A stretch of 64,000 nt of DNA from Rutidosis leptorrhynchoides (lineage: Eukaryota; Streptophyta; Magnoliopsida; Asterales; Asteraceae), in the NCBI RefSeq assembly GCF_046630445.1, contig NC_092339.1, positions 78,391,501-78,455,500 on the forward strand. Direction: 5' to 3'. Of this stretch, positions 12,681 to 26,949 are shown one piece after another. The notes below the pieces were generated by a model that worked only from the letters and a program-made list of their open reading frames with translations, was not told where the DNA came from and ran no database searches. Position numbers and translations under genes: made by a program. Every line of letters begins with the position of its first letter. The first letter of the stretch is position 1.

Positions 12681-13520
12681 AAACTATACTTAAACACTTA
12701 CATACTTAAACTTAAACTTGGGCAAAACACTTATTACTCTTAAATGTCAATAGGTTGACTTTTCTGCTCACTCATCCAACTTTCTATTCCGAGGAATAAC
12801 TAGCTCTCTCTACTTACTAAGGTGAATTCATAGCCCCACTCTTTATTGCTAGCAAACTTACTTACTTTTATTGGGGTGAGACACATGCTGTTTTTACATT
12901 TTACAATTTAGACACAAGTGCCAAACTGCTAAACTATGTTATACCCGGCTATGTCCGACTAAGTCCCTACAGTGATATTTTTAATTGTTCAGAATGCATG
13001 CTTAATTATTGGGGGTAGGCCTATCGGGAGTAACGTCCCCGATACATTTGACCAAGTCATTGTATTACTTAATAATGAAATAAAACCGACAAGTATAAAC
13101 TACAACTTGTCTTTGGGGCAAACTTGAACGTTTAGTCTAAATATCACGCACTGGCATAACTTTTTGATCTACGAGATCAACTTTACAAACTAAATCTTGT
13201 GGTCTAAAACAACGGTCAAACTTATTTCTTAAACCTATGATTTCACTCAACCATTTTGGTTGACACTTTAGCATGTTTTGTCTCAGGTGCTGATTGATTC
13301 AAGCTTTCTTTCTTACTGCTTATGTGATGCTACTTGGACATAGGATCAAGAGATATCGCATTTATTACTATTTCATTTGAACATTTACTATGTTGCTATT
13401 TCTGTCATTGTAACGACATTTCATTTATTCCGCTGCGTACTCAATAAAGTTTATTTTATCATTTAGTATTGTTCTCGTATATTATAATATGTTGGTTTGT
13501 TTGATATTAAGTCACATTTC

Positions 13521-14935
13521 GCTCAGTGATAGAGAGGCTTCAAATTGGAGCGATGAAGAAGAATTTCTATATAAACCTCCCATTCCAAGAAAAGGGGTAA
13601 AATGTGAACAAAAAGTTCAAGCAGAAGTGAAAGAACCAAGAAAAAGCACCCGAAAAAGGTTAATAAACCAACTCTACTTACTAAAGTAGGAGACCCAGGT
13701 GAATTTATCATTTCTTGCTTGCTTAATGATGGTGCTATGTATAATGGGCTCGCAGATTTAGGAGCAAGTGAAAATGTTATGCCTCTTTCCTTATACAAAA
13801 GATTAGGTGTAGGTAAATTAAGACCAAGCAAAATAGATGTTCAATTATTTGACCAAACCATTAAACACCCGGTTGGAATAGCCAACAGTTTACTTGTTAA
13901 AGTGGGAAGTTTGACCTTTTCTGCAAATTTCATAGTTATTAATATGGAGGAAGACCTTGATATTCCTCTAATTCTAGGTCGCCCATTTTTAGCAACCACC
14001 GAGGCATTCTTTGATGTAAGAGAAGGTAGAATGACACTTAGGCATGGTGATAAATCGGTCACTTTTGTGAGTCGAAAGTTTCAATCTTCACCAACAAAAA
14101 CTATTGAATCAATAAAAACGCCCAAGTGTGGGGAAGATGAAGAAACACCTAATGATGACCCGATAACAAAGAACCCCGTTATTGATACAAAATTAGATGA
14201 ACCCATTTTTAACAGTTCAATGAAGAAACTTTATAAACAGATTCAAGATGCTAGGATTAAGGGGAACTTTAAGTTATGTAACAGATTAGTATCCAATTTT
14301 TCGCCTAAAAAAGGCGATGTTAATTGAATTTGTGAATGTTACAGAGGAAATCAACAAATGGCTTGAAGCAAAAGTCAGAGATATGAAAGCTGATGATGGT
14401 CCAATTGAAGTTAATAATGAAGTTAATCACAATTTCGATACCACAACTAACTAAGTGTGGGGAGATTCAAATGTTTTAAAGGATAATATAATACTGTCTA
14501 GAGTTAGATTTTCTGTTTTCGTGTAGTTCTCGAAAATGGAATCCGAATGGTCTTTCCCTAGCAGACCCTAAAGAACTAGTCTTCTCCCTCCATTCTGAAT
14601 TTTTATTTCTTTTAGGTTTTACGAGATGAAGAATTCCTTTGATTTGAACCATGGTCTACTACTACATGCTATGATCACTAAACGTAATAATAACACTTTC
14701 CCGAGTGAACTGGTATCATTCATAAGAGGAAAAATGGACGAAGTAAGGAAAGAACTCAGGAAGAATCATAATAAGACACATTTTGGTAAAGGAAAATCAA
14801 AATTCGCAACAAAAAGAAGAGCACGACACCTTGAAAGATGTCATAAATGCAGAAAATAGTCACACGAAAGTAAATGTTCGAACAATCAAACACATTCCAA
14901 TTCTGAATTCGTTACTTTATGCAGAAAAGGACCGT
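13521..14935 (+). mobile_element. Element C, left segment: Athila-like Ty3/gypsy copy, cut by elements 2 and B
   Basis: The left edge is the end of element 2's LTR; the right edge is the insertion of element B. It holds the protease region, then a PPT-like AAGTGTGGGGAGAT (14453-14466), and a short basic reading frame with Cys and Lys/Arg near 14630-14860 that has no recognised domain. The 5' LTR and gag of C are not here and must lie left of the window or be lost. The copy is broken. Sequence resumes at 25198 after B. Confidence 0.75.
13690..14450 (+). pseudogene. Element C protease region (fossil)
   Basis: The translated sequence carries the retropepsin-type features LADLGASENVMPLSLY and DIPLILGRPFLATT, followed by a basic linker. 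This is the aspartic-protease segment typical of Athila/Tat-clade Gag-Pol. It is a close relative of the - strand region at 19303-20400 in element B. No reverse transcriptase follows, on this side or beyond the element B insertion. Confidence 0.8.
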
Positions 14936-16824
14936 TGATGTGTGCGAGGTGTAGTACGAAATACTATTATTTTTATTACGAAATACGATACAATTTACAC
15001 AAGTTTTATTTATTTATATAGATGGGATATACTTAAACCTTGCTACAACAATTATAGGCAGTGTACCTAATCGTAGAGTAGTGTAGCCTAATCGTAGAGT
15101 AGTGTAGTTTTTAGTAAGTCTGGTTCATTCCACAGGGAGCTAGCTGAGTTTAACGCAATATTTTTAACAACTATATTTATATAAAATATATATAATAATA
15201 TATAGTAATATTATTATAAAAGGCGGTTTTTACCATTTAATGACCGGTTTGTCGATTTTATATTTTAAGCGTAAAGATAAATGACGATAATATAAATGAC
15301 AGAATTTAAATTGCAATAAAGTAAATTGCAGTAATTAAAATGACAGTAAATAAAGGTACGATGAAATATGAAATAAAAGTATTATGCTTATTTAAACTTC
15401 CGTAATCATGATGTTTGACGTTTTGATTAATTGTTACCCAGGTTAATTGCCCTTTGTCCTAGATTATTTGATACCTATTTGGTTTTTGTCCATAATAGTC
15501 CATCGGTCATAATTATAAAATGCTCATCAAATTAACCTTATTCCCGAAGTTAAATATTCCAACTAATTAGGGATTCGAACTGTAACAAGGTTTTAATACT
15601 TTGTTTAATGATTACACCAGGTTATCGACTATGTGTAATCCAAGGTTTTAATACTTTGTTAATAATTACACCAATTATCTTTGTATGTAATCCACCCCTG
15701 TTTTAATGAGATATGAATATTAATTTACCCACCTGATCAGAATGAATAATCAATTACCCAACCCGAATAATTAATTAAATAATCGTAAAAGATGTCGTAT
15801 GAACGTCACTAAATAGAGCATACATAATCATTTTAATAATTATTTGATTAACTAATTTGAAGATAAGTTCGACAGATTCTAATGAGTTGTCATTCGATTA
15901 GACAATACCCCCTATCTATTAATAGTCAATAGTCCAATGTCCACAAGTGTCGGTCTTTTGTCCAAACCTTAATTATGGTACAAAATCTAATAACCCCATC
16001 TTAATATTTAGTCTAACATCACGATTACTTTGGCTCAAATAAGCATAATAATAACTTAGTTACGAGACATTAATTTAAAAAGGAAGAACATAGCTTACAG
16101 TGATTATTTATCGCGTAGCGTTACACGGACAGAATTTTGACTTACAAACTTACAACATTTACTAACATAACCTTATTATTATTAAACTTTAATATTAAAA
16201 TTATAATATAAATATAAATATATATTTTGAGAGTAAGAGATAGAAAAAGATGTGTAAAATTCGTCCAATTCGCTGGCCTTTTATAGAACCTGACCAGCAT
16301 TCTGAAGCCATGTGATCGCATGGGATTTGTTCCTTCTGGCCATGCGATCGCATGGCCACCTGTCCCAGCTCACATGTCTTTATTTTCTAGTTTTCCGACA
16401 TTTTATAATATATAATATAATATATATATAATTTTAAGAATTATTTATATATTATATTATATTCATATGCATAGTTGACTTGTCATTTTAGCTCCATTGT
16501 ATCGCGCGTTGATAGTTGACTCTGGTCCCGATTCTGGATTTTTGAACGCCTTTTCGTACGCGGAGATATCTTGTACTTTGCGTTCCGTGGCTCGTACTCT
16601 TGTCATTTTTAGACATTTCTTATCAATAAATGGAACTACTTGAATTATATCTTGTTCATTTGAGCTTTTTGGTCATTTGCGTCTTTAAATCGTCGTTTTC
16701 TTCTTTTGTCTTCGCACTTATTTATTTAAACGAATATTACATAAAAATAGAACAATTGCAACTAAAAGCTTTACATATTGGAAGGATATTGTGCCTAAAT
16801 ATATGTTCATTTAGAGCACTATCA
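14936..16824 (-). repeat. Element B 3' LTR
   Basis: Reads TGATAGTGCTC...CACACATCA on the - strand. It differs from the partner LTR by scattered substitutions and by a 22-23-bp tandem duplication near 15080-15110 (the phrase with CTAATCGTAGAGTAG twice). A TATA box (TATAAAAGG on the - strand, plus 16285-16277) is preceded by two near-palindromes at 16309-16322 and 16341-16354. Confidence 0.9.
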
Positions 16825-18624
16825 AGTATTCCCACACTTGAGCGTTGCTTGTCCTCAAGCAATACATAACTTGAAATAAAATCACACTTCACTCGAATCA
16901 CTTTTTTTTATTCTCACATTTTATACATCAGTGATTTTAATACAGCGGTATAAACAATGATAGTAACGATGTGGTTTACAGTCCCACATGACTTATAAAA
17001 ATTTAGATCCTTTAAGGAAATTGGATCTTTATGAAAACATTTGATCTTTTGAAAATTCAATCTACCTTTTACCCTAGATAAGTTTTCCAAAATAACCCTT
17101 CACCGGTGTTTGCAAAATGTTTTTGTGGGTTTTGGGGTTTCAGATTTGAAAATTTTAGCTCAAAACTTGCGGTTTTGTGTCACCCACTTGCTAACCTTGT
17201 ATTAGGAAAGCAACACGTCCAGTATACTTGTTCCGTATATTACCTTTCGGTAAACTACCATCTGGTTGTAAAGGAAAACGTTGAACAAGCAACTGTTAAG
17301 GCAATGTCCGTGACATGCTTTTGATTATGGTCTATATCGTGTAGGATGCAATTACTATCCTTTGTAGGAGCAATAGTAAAGATCACCCTATAGTTTTTCG
17401 GTCTGGCACAAGGTCCTATCTTCGATCATGCTATGTAACCACCGTTCTTACGGTTGACACCCGATTTGGTTCAGGTGACCTAATGAATTCCAGGTGAATT
17501 CCTAGGATTTTACATTCAATGGTAATGAACACATTAAAAATAGGGTTTTCAGAAAACAAATCGGTTTGTAATTTGATCAAAATATTTTCTTGTTCAAGCT
17601 CGAGTTTAGATATCATTGAATTCCATGAGTTTGTAATTCTCAATCTTTAAAGTCAATCTCAAGGATTGAATAATATCAGGCTTAAAAGCTGATTTTTAAT
17701 CTTTAAGGAGATTATCCTTTCTGGGGTCTGATTCATTAGTCTTATCAAGCTAATTTGTACGGCGTCCTCCCCATTTTACGAGACAGATCCTCTCATGGTT
17801 AGGATAAGTCTGACCACTTGGCGACCGTATTTGATGTTGAGGTCCGTGGATTTCCAGCTGATTTTCGAGAAAACTTTTCAAGGTTTTTCGTAGACTCTAC
17901 AACTGGTCTGGACGACAACTTCCTGATCTAAATCAAGAAGCGCGTGTCTTTTTCAGAAGACTTTACTCCCTTTTAATGCTGGAATTGATTCATCTTGTAG
18001 ATCCATCTTTCTTTCAAATATATTACAGTAAATCGGGTAAAACGGATTAGTTTAGTCCAAAGCAAAAGTACCTGCAATAATCTGTACCAAATATGTGATA
18101 TGTGTTTTAAAGAAATTGGTAAATTCTTCCCACACTTAGCTTTTTATTTTATTTCTTTGCCTTTTTATTCTCCTTTATTCCATTTTAAATGAATTCTAAC
18201 GTTTTGGGTTGTTTCTCCATTTATGTTCTCTCCGAGGTAACAATAATTTCGGCATTAACGCCTAGTTTTATCGTTCATAAATATGTATAGACATGATTTT
18301 GAATTCAATTAGTTGAAAATTTTTTAAATTTTCACAAAATTTGGCAATTAAACTAAGTGTAAACCCGAGAGAATTTATAACCCTTCCCCACACTTGAGAT
18401 CATGCAATGCCCTCATTTGCATGAAATCAGACTATAATTATAAATTCATGAGGGTGATTAGTGTAGAAAAGTGATTAAAAATATCGAGTTTGCAAACATA
18501 TTATTTTATATTTCATTTGATATTTTGCGTCTTGTCGTCAAAATTAGTAGCTTTTGCTGAACTTTAATGTCAATCTTTGAAAATGCGTTGTTTTACCCTG
18601 TTTTGTACATAAGATAAACTACAA

Positions 18625-18751
<127 letters not shown>

Positions 18752-19302
18752 TTTATAAAACCTTTATTTATTAAAACAATTTTAATGAATAATTTTTTTT
18801 TAAAATTTTGTTTCCTTTTACTTTAGGTAGTTTCGGTATGTTTACCTAGTCCGTCCCTCGACAAAATTTAAAATTTGTCGTTTTTAAAGCGATTGTTTTA
18901 AAAGCAAAGATTTTTGGTTTTTTTTTTAAATTTTTATGGCATACTTTAGATCAATAATATTAAAATAATGATAACAAAAATTTTCGCCCCGTCCTTGGGT
19001 AAAGCAATTTCGGTTCCATGACCTAGTCTTCAACTTACGATGAATTTTAGAAATCATTTTTTTTAACTTAATGAAATAAAGTAAATTTTGTTTTTAAATT
19101 CACACAAAACTTAAATTTAAAAATGCATTTTAATTTCATACAAAATCTACAGAACAAAAATTTAGAATGGGGGAAGAAAACTAGTTCTTTAGTGTCTGCT
19201 AGTGAAAAAGACCAATCGGATTCCATTCTCGGAACTACACGAGAAGAGAACAACTAACTCTAGACAGTATTTTCTTTTTAGAACATTTGAATCTCCCCAC
19301 AC

Positions 19303-22047
19303 TTAGGTAGTTGTGGTGTCGAAATTGTGATTAACTTCATTGTCAATTTCTTTTGGACCATAATCAACTTGCATATCTGTGACTTTTGCTTTAAGCCATT
19401 GGTCTGATTCCTGTGTAACATCCACAAATTCAACTAGTTTCGCCTTTTCTTTAGGCGATAGATTGGATACTAACCGGTTACATAACTTAAAGTTCCCCTT
19501 GGTTCTAGCATCGCGAATTCGTTTGATAAGTTTCTTCATTGAACTATTAATAACGGGGTCATTTAATTTCATATCAACAACGGGGTTCTTTGTTATCAGG
19601 TTATCATTAGGTGTTACTTCATTTTCCCCACACTTAGGCGTTTTATTATTGTTAAGCACTACCGTTGGAGTTGGTAAAACAACATGGTTCTTACCAATCG
19701 TTTTTGTTGGTTCAACAATTTTAGTTGGTGGAGATTTAGACTTTCGAATCACAAAGGTGACCGATTTGTCACCATCACTAAGTGTCATTATACCCTCTCT
19801 TACATCAAATAATGCCCCGGTGGACGCTAAGAATGGTCGACCTAAAATTAGAGGAATGTTTGAGTCCTCTTCTATGTCAATGACAATGAATTCGACTAGA
19901 AAGGTTAAATTACCCACTTGAACGGGTAGGTTGTCAGCAATTCCAACTGGGTGCCTAATGGTTTGATCAAAGAGTCGAACACTCATTTCCGTTGGACTTA
20001 ACTCACCTACACCTAATCTCTTATATAATGAAAGAGGCATAACACTCACAATTGCACCTAAATCTGCTAGTGCATCATACATAACACAATCACTAAGCAG
20101 ACAAGGAATAATAAATTCACCCGGATCACCCATCCTGGGTGGAGGTTTTGGTGGAACTGTCTTCACCGGGTTTATTTTTACGATTTTTGTTTCTTGCACT
20201 TTCTTATTCTTCTTCTTCTTTCCAGAGGTATTACAAACTTTATTACCTATCACTTGCTCATACTCAACTCCTTTTCTTAGAAATGGGATGGGTGGTCTGT
20301 ATGGTACCACCACTGATTTTACATACTCGGGTGGTGGTGGTGGTGTAACTTCTTCATTGTTACTCACATCTAAAACCTTTCCATCTTCTGATGCTGGTTT
20401 TTCAGAATTCGTTGAAACCATATTAACATTCTCATTCCGAGGATTTACTTCAGTATTACTCGGTAGCTTTCCTTGTTCCCTCTTACTCATCATGCTAGCA
20501 AGAGTACCTACGTGTTTTTCTAGATTCAAAATGGAAGCTTGTTTAGTTCTTAGTGATTGATCAAACCTCTCATTTGTTTGGGTTTGAGATGTAATAAATT
20601 ATGTCTGAGATTCCATTAGCTTTGCCATCATTTCTTCCAGATTTGAATTTTTCTCTTCGGTTTGTTGTGATGGTTTATATAAGCTAGGTCTTTGTTGATT
20701 GAAAGTGTTGTTTTGAGTTGGTTGGTTATTTAAACCTTGTTGGTTGTACGAGTTATTGTTTGGTCCATTTGGATTGTAAAGAATGTTTTAATTTCGATTG
20801 AAGTTTGGCCTTGGCGGTTGATAATTATTTTGATAATTATTTCCCGGCCTTTGGTTCATGTAGGAAACATTCTCACGTTGTTCCATCGTTTGCTCAATGT
20901 GACAATTTTTCATTAAGTGTGGTCCACCGCATTGCTCACAACCGATTCGTATTGTGTGAATATCTTTATTCATCTTTTCCATTCGTCTCTCGAAAGCATC
21001 TATTTTTGCGGAAACGGAATCAAAGTCATGGCTGGAATCGGCTCTAGCCACTTTAGATGAACGAAAAATATCTTTTTCCTGGTGCCACTCATGCGAGTGG
21101 GAGGCTGTGTTATCAATGATTTTGTGAGCTTCGGTTGCGGTTTTCTTCATAATGGAACCACCAGCTGTTATGTCGATGTCTTTTCGTGTAGCAATGTCGC
21201 ATCCTTGGTAGAATATTTGTACTATTTGATAAGTGTCTAAACCAAGTTGCGGACATCCTCTCAACAACTTTCCAAATATTGTCCACGCCTCATATAATAT
21301 TTCATTTGGATTTTGCGCGAACGTAACAATTTCTCCTTGAAGTCTCACGGCTTTAGATGCCGGAAAGAATTGTTTAAGAAAATTTTCAACTAAAACATCC
21401 CATGTATCAATCGCCCCTTCAGGTAACGATTCTAACCAATCTTTGGCTTCTCCCTTTAAAGTTCAGGGAAATAACATGAGATAGATCTGTTCATCCTCAA
21501 CTTCTCTGATTTTGAATAGAGTACAGATCCTATTAAAGGTTCGAAGATGTTAGTTTGGATCTTCTTTTGGCGTACCACTATATTGCCATTGATTAATTAC
21601 CATGTGTAGAATTTGTCCCTTGATTTCATAATCTGGCACATTAATGTCTGGCTTAATAATGGCGTGACCTTGGCCAGTGCGTTTAGCTCTCATTCGGTCT
21701 TCCATACTTAGAGGTTCCAGATTTTCCATGATTGAAATTGTTGAATCTGAATCACTAGAGGATTCTGACTTAATGGTTTCTTCCTCGACAATTTCTGGAT
21801 GAGTAATTTGTGGTTCCGGATGAATGATTAGTGGTTCAGGATCTTGGAATTGTCGTTGAATATCCTCCGGGTTTTCAATTTTGAAGTCGGGTTCAAAAAA
21901 TGGATTATTGAAAATTTGAATTGGAGTACTTGGTTGACTAGATGACGATTCTAAAGAAAAATCAACGACAATATTGGCTAGATGTCTTGATCGAGTTACA
22001 GGTGGTGAACGTATGAAAGGTGGTGAACTTTTGCTCGGTGCATTCAC
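19303..22047 (-). pseudogene. Element B gag and protease region (fossil)
   Basis: The N-terminal gag part is Pro/Ser- and acid-rich. The central part resembles the Athila-type retrotransposon gag domain (FGKLLRGCPQLG) and has a zinc knuckle CEQCGGPHLMKNC near 20930. A Pro-rich linker (PPPPPEYVKSVV) leads to the protease with LADLGAIVSVMPLSLY and NIPLILGRPFLAST. The segment ends with DNEVNHNFDTTTT, followed by the PPT-like AAGTGTGGGGAGA. No polymerase or integrase follows. It is broken in a few places. Confidence 0.85.
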
Positions 22048-22954
22048 TGAATATCCTATTAGTTATAAAAGATAAAAATTATATAAGTTATCAAATTAAT
22101 AGACTTTTCTGATTTTGCCCACGTTTTAAATAGCCAATAGATGCAGCAGGTAGCCAGGACCCTTTAAATCGGAAGCCCACAACTCGCCACTAACAAATCC
22201 AACTATTACTACGAACCAGAAAATTTTGGATGTCTATCAATTTAACTGCTTAAAATAATTTTTTCGTTTTGAAATTTTAGAGAAGAAATAGAAAATTCTA
22301 TGTCCTAAAAACTAGAGCGTCGAGAAATAAGAAAGAAAAAGAGCGCGACGAAAAACGTCGAAAAACGTCGAAAAATAAAAGGTCGAAAAATAAAAATAAG
22401 AAAGAAAAACGTCGAAACTTAAAAGTCTAAAAACTAAATCTAAAAAGTTACGCCTAAAGGTATTAAAGCTTAAAAGGAAATCTATACCCAAAACGGCAGT
22501 AACTTAAAAAGTACTAAAATCTTAAAACGGCGTCGCAAAATTCTAAAGCACCTAAATCTTAGTCTAAAGAAAAAGCACTTAAGGGATTTTACGGCAAAGC
22601 CTAAAAAATCTAGAAATATAAAATAACTACGGTAAAATACCAAGTTACGAACTAATTACGAACGATAAAAATACAAATATTACGAAAAAACGATTAAAAC
22701 ATACTATTTATAAAAAGAAATAAAAAGTAATAAATTACAATTTTATAAAAATATTATTTTTATATTATTATTTTATAAAAGTATTAATTTTAAAACTAAT
22801 TAAAACTTAAAATACAAATTAATTAATAAAACTAAAACTAATTAATAAAAACTAATTAATTAAATAAACCCTAATTAGGGTTAATAAATAATAATAATTA
22901 ATAATAAAACCCTACTGCGTAATAATTGCTGAGATTAGACTTGTCAGACAGCCT

Positions 22955-23000
22955 CATGCGATCGCATGAGTTTTATATGGCTGGGCCATGCGATCGCATG
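22955..23000. promoter_or_regulatory. Paired palindromes CATGCGATCGCATG in element B leader
   Basis: Two perfect copies of the 14-bp palindrome (22955-22968 and 22987-23000) lie between primer site and gag. The same pair, with small changes, sits just upstream of the TATA box in this family's LTRs (16309-16354, 24683-24728, 33225-33270). The function is unknown; the fixed pairing suggests a bound site. Confidence 0.5.
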
Positions 23001-23306
23001 GTTTAGGATAACAGGCCAGGTCTTGGGCTCCTACAGTACCAGGCCCGAATACATATATATATTAATTTTTTTTTTTTTATTTTTATATTTATATAAAATA
23101 TTTATATAAATTAAATAAAACTTATATTTAAAAACTAAAATAGAAATAAAAATACTTTATAATTTTATATATTTTGAACAACTCTTAAAAATATATATAT
23201 TTTATTTTTCTTTTTATATTTTTGATTGTATTATATAAAACGTATTTTTATAAAAATGAATTAAAGCTTAATAAAAATCTTTTTTTTATAGCGTTTCGCT
23301 TTCGGT

Positions 23307-23324
23307 TCCCCGGCAGCGGCGCCA
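23307..23324 (-). other. Primer-binding site of element B
   Basis: On the - strand TGGCGCCGCTGCCGGGGA lies six bases inside the 5' LTR end. This is nearly identical to the TGGCGCCGTTGCCGGGGA primer site known from Athila-clade elements, and it fixes the orientation of element B. Confidence 0.88.
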
Positions 23325-23330
23325 AAAACT

Positions 23331-25197
23331 TGATGTGTGTGAGGTGTAGTACGAAATACTATTATTTTTATTACGAAATACGATACAATTTACACAAGTT
23401 TTATTTATTTATATAGATGAGATATACTTAAACCTTGCTACAACACTTATAGGCAGTGTACCTAATCGTAGAGTAGTGTAGTTTTTAGTAAGTCCGGTTC
23501 ATTCCACAGGGAGCTAGCTGAGTTTAACGCTATATTTTTAATAACTATATTTATATAAAATATATATAATAATATATAGTAATATTATTATAAAAGGGGG
23601 TTTTTACAGTTTAATGACCGGTTTGTCGATTTTATGTTTTAAGCGTAAAGATAAATGACGATAATATAAATGACAGAATTTAAATTGCGATAAAGTAAAT
23701 TGCAGTAATTAAAATGACAGTAAATAAAGGTACGATGAAATATGAAGTAAAAGTATTATGCTTATTTAAACTTCTGTAATCATGATGTTTGACGTTTTGA
23801 TTAATTGTTACCCGGGTTAATTGTCCTTTGTCCTGGATTATTTGATACCTATTTGGTTTTTGTCCATAATAGTCCATCAGTCATAATTATAAAATGCTCG
23901 TCAAATTAACCTTATTCCCGAAGTCAAATATTCCAACTAATTAGGGATTCGAACTGTAACAAGGTTTTAATACTTTGTTTAATGATTACACCAGGTTATC
24001 AACTGCGTGTAATCCAAGGTTTTAATACTTTGTTAACAATTACACCAATTATCTTTGTATGTAATCTACCCCTGTTTTAATGAGATATGAATATTAATTT
24101 ACCCACTTGATCAGAATGAATAATCAATTACACAACCCGAATAATTAATTAAATGATCGTAAAAGATGTCGTATAAACGTCACTAAATAGAACATATATA
24201 ATCATTTTAATAATTATTAGATTAACTAATTTGAAGATAGGTTCGACAGATTCTAATGAGTTATCATTTGATTAGACAATACCCCCTATCTATTAATAGT
24301 CAATAGTCCAATGTCCACAAGTGTCGGTCTTTTGTCCAAACCTTAATTATGGTACAAAATCTAATAACCCCGTCTTAATATTTAGTCTAACATCACGATT
24401 ACTTTGGCTCAAATAATCATAATAATAACTTAGTTACGAGACATTAATTTAAAAAGGAAGAACATAGCTTACAGTGATTATTTATCGCGTAGCGTTACAC
24501 GGACAGAATTTCGACTTACAAACTTACAACATTCGCTAACATAACCTTATTATTATTAAACTTTAATATTAAAATTATAATATAAATATAAATATATATT
24601 TTGAGAGTAAGAGATAGAAAAAGATGTGTAAAATTCGTCCAATTCGCTGGCCTTTTATAGAACCTGACCAGCATTCTGAAGCCATGCGATTGCATGGGAT
24701 TTGTTCCTTCTAGCCATGTGATTGCATGGCCGCCTGTCCCAGCTCACATGTCTTTGTTTTCTAGTTTGCCGACGTTTTATGATATATAATATAATATATA
24801 TATAATTTTAAGAATTATTTATATATTATATTATATTCATATGCATAGTTGACTTATCATTTTAGCTCCGTTGTGTCACGCGTTGATAGTTGACTCTAGT
24901 CCCGGTTCCGGATTTTCGAACGCCATTTCGTACGCGGAGATATCTTGTACTTTGCGTTCTGTGGCTAGTACTCTTGTCATTTTTAGACATTTCTTATCAA
25001 TAAATGGAACTACTTGAATTATATCTTGTTCATTTGAGCTTTTTAATCATTTGTGTCTTTAAATCGTCGTTTTCTTCTTTTGTCTTCGCACTTATTTATT
25101 TAAACGAATATTACATAAAATAGAACAATTGCAACTAAAAGCTTTACATATTGGAAGGATATTGTGCCTAAATATATGTTCATTTGGAGCACTATCA
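23331..25197 (-). repeat. Element B 5' LTR
   Basis: Ends are TG and CA with the ACCGT target repeat directly outside at 25198. It is close to the LTR at 14936-16824 along its whole length, apart from the 22-23-bp duplication there and scattered substitutions. Confidence 0.9.
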
Positions 25198-26949
25198 ACC
25201 GTTCATATGTTTGGAAGAAAAGTTATTGAAAATTCGGGGTTACGCTTACATAGCTATGGAAAACCAAATCGAACGACTATCCTATGAGTCGACTAAAGCA
25301 GGTCTCTCAGAATTCTATTTCATAGGTAAGTATGTACAATTTTTATTTTTATTTATTGCTTTTAACCTTTTGATAATAAACGCTGAATCATTCGCTATAA
25401 AGTATTAAATTGATATTCAATAAAATTAGGTATAATAAAATGAAATTATTGATATCATACAAAAATTTATTGCATCACTGCGAAATTTACCGTTTATTCA
25501 TAAGGTATAAATATCTTTAATCAATCAATCCAAAATATTTCAAAAATTCGTCAAGAGTAAAACTAGGAAATATAGACGAAATTACTTTACCCAAAAGAGG
25601 GACGTATATTTTTGTTATTATTTGATTGATTAAAGTGGGATAAAAGACCAAAAAGATTTTTATTTTATTTTTACCCTATTTTTAAATTTAATATATAACT
25701 ATATTATTTTTAAATGTAAGTTGTGTAAAAATAATGTAAATATTAATAATATTTATATGAAATTTTATGCATTTTAAATTTAAGTTTAGTGTGAATTTAA
25801 AAATAAAATTTACTTTACTTCATTAAGTTAAAAAAATGATTTCTAAAATTCATCGTGAGTTGAAGACTAGGTCGTTGAACCGAAATTGCTTTACCCGAGG
25901 GCGGGGCAACAAATTTTTTTATCATTATTTTTAATTTTATTGATTTAAAGTATGCCAAAAACAAAACAAAAAACCAAAAATCTTTGCTTTTAAAACAACG
26001 CTTTAAAATGAAAAGTTTTAAATTTTGTCAAGGGACGAACTAGGTGAACGTACCGAAACAGCCTCATTCTAAATATCAAGGAAAACAAAATTTTAAATTA
26101 ATCACTTATTTGTTTTATAAGTTAAAAAAAAGCCACCGCACTCGCAGAGCTTCTGAGTAGAGAAACATCCGCAGTCGCGGAGTTTCCAAAACCCAGACCA
26201 GTCCACACACACCCATCTCATTTTTTTTTTTTGCGAAAAACACACACAAAACACTCCCAAATTCGTAATTTTTCACCGTTAATCATCAAATTTCTTGCTA
26301 AAAACATGTTGAGAAGAATCCTACCAAGAAGTTTTTCAAGGAGATCGGTAATTTCTACACACAAACACTCTTTAATTCGGATTTTAAGTGTTCTTGAGCA
26401 TATTTTAACCTAATTTGATTTTGATGAATTCTAGCTTAATTGTGCTTAAATTGTTTGTATATTAATCTTGTATAACCTAGATTGATGCTATTTAACATGA
26501 TTAGAAGCCTTAAACTTCAAATTTTTAACAATCTAGGGTTTGTGTTCTTGAGCAAAATTGGGGCTTTTTGATATAAACAGGTTATGGCCAATTTTTGTTA
26601 TGAATTGTTCCTAAATTAAGTAGTGTAACATGTTTAGGTTGCTAAATGATCAAAACTTTGATCCTAAACATGATTTTTGAGCATTAAAGTGGACTTTTTA
26701 AGTCTAAAATTCATGAACTTGATTATTTTGATATGAATATCATTTGAAACTTGTTTAATTGCTAGTAATGGTTATTTTGACATGTTATTTGAGTAGAATG
26801 CTTATGAACTTTGTATACATTTTCATATATACTTATTGAAAAAATGTAGAATTCTTAATATTATGAAAATGCGTATAAAGTTTAATTTGAATTAAACATG
26901 TCATTATGATTGTTTCAATCTATGATTTTGCTAACACTAACGCATATTT

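Larger units (their letters stand above)
8636..13520 (+). mobile_element. Element 2: Ty3/gypsy chromovirus, 3' part, interrupted by element 1
   Basis: The sequence resumes at 8636 in the end of the RT region (ACAGCC, reading PILSLPEG in the family) and continues through RNase H ([11 protein letters not shown]), integrase ([18 protein letters not shown]) and a chromodomain-like tail to about 10525. The priming tract AACGGGGAGGTA is at 10549-10560 and the 3' LTR follows. The 5' part must lie left of the window, on the other side of element 1. The copy is broken, with several interruptions, and is more decayed than element 1, as expected for the older host of a nested pair. The right end is placed only approximately. 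Confidence 0.82.
10562..13520 (+). repeat. Element 2 3' LTR (right end approximate)
   Basis: The LTR begins TATAACGACCC after the priming tract; family members start TGTA/TGTR..GACCC. It includes the conserved near-end phrase around 13250-13290 (CAACCATTTTGGTTGACAC and the words after it), which also occurs in the LTRs at 8250-8290 and 62195-62240. The 3' end is somewhere near 13500-13530, just before recognisable protease-region sequence of element C. A TATA-like AATAAATAGAGG is near 11013. It holds several AT microsatellites, a telobox-rich tract and a short minisatellite. Confidence 0.7.
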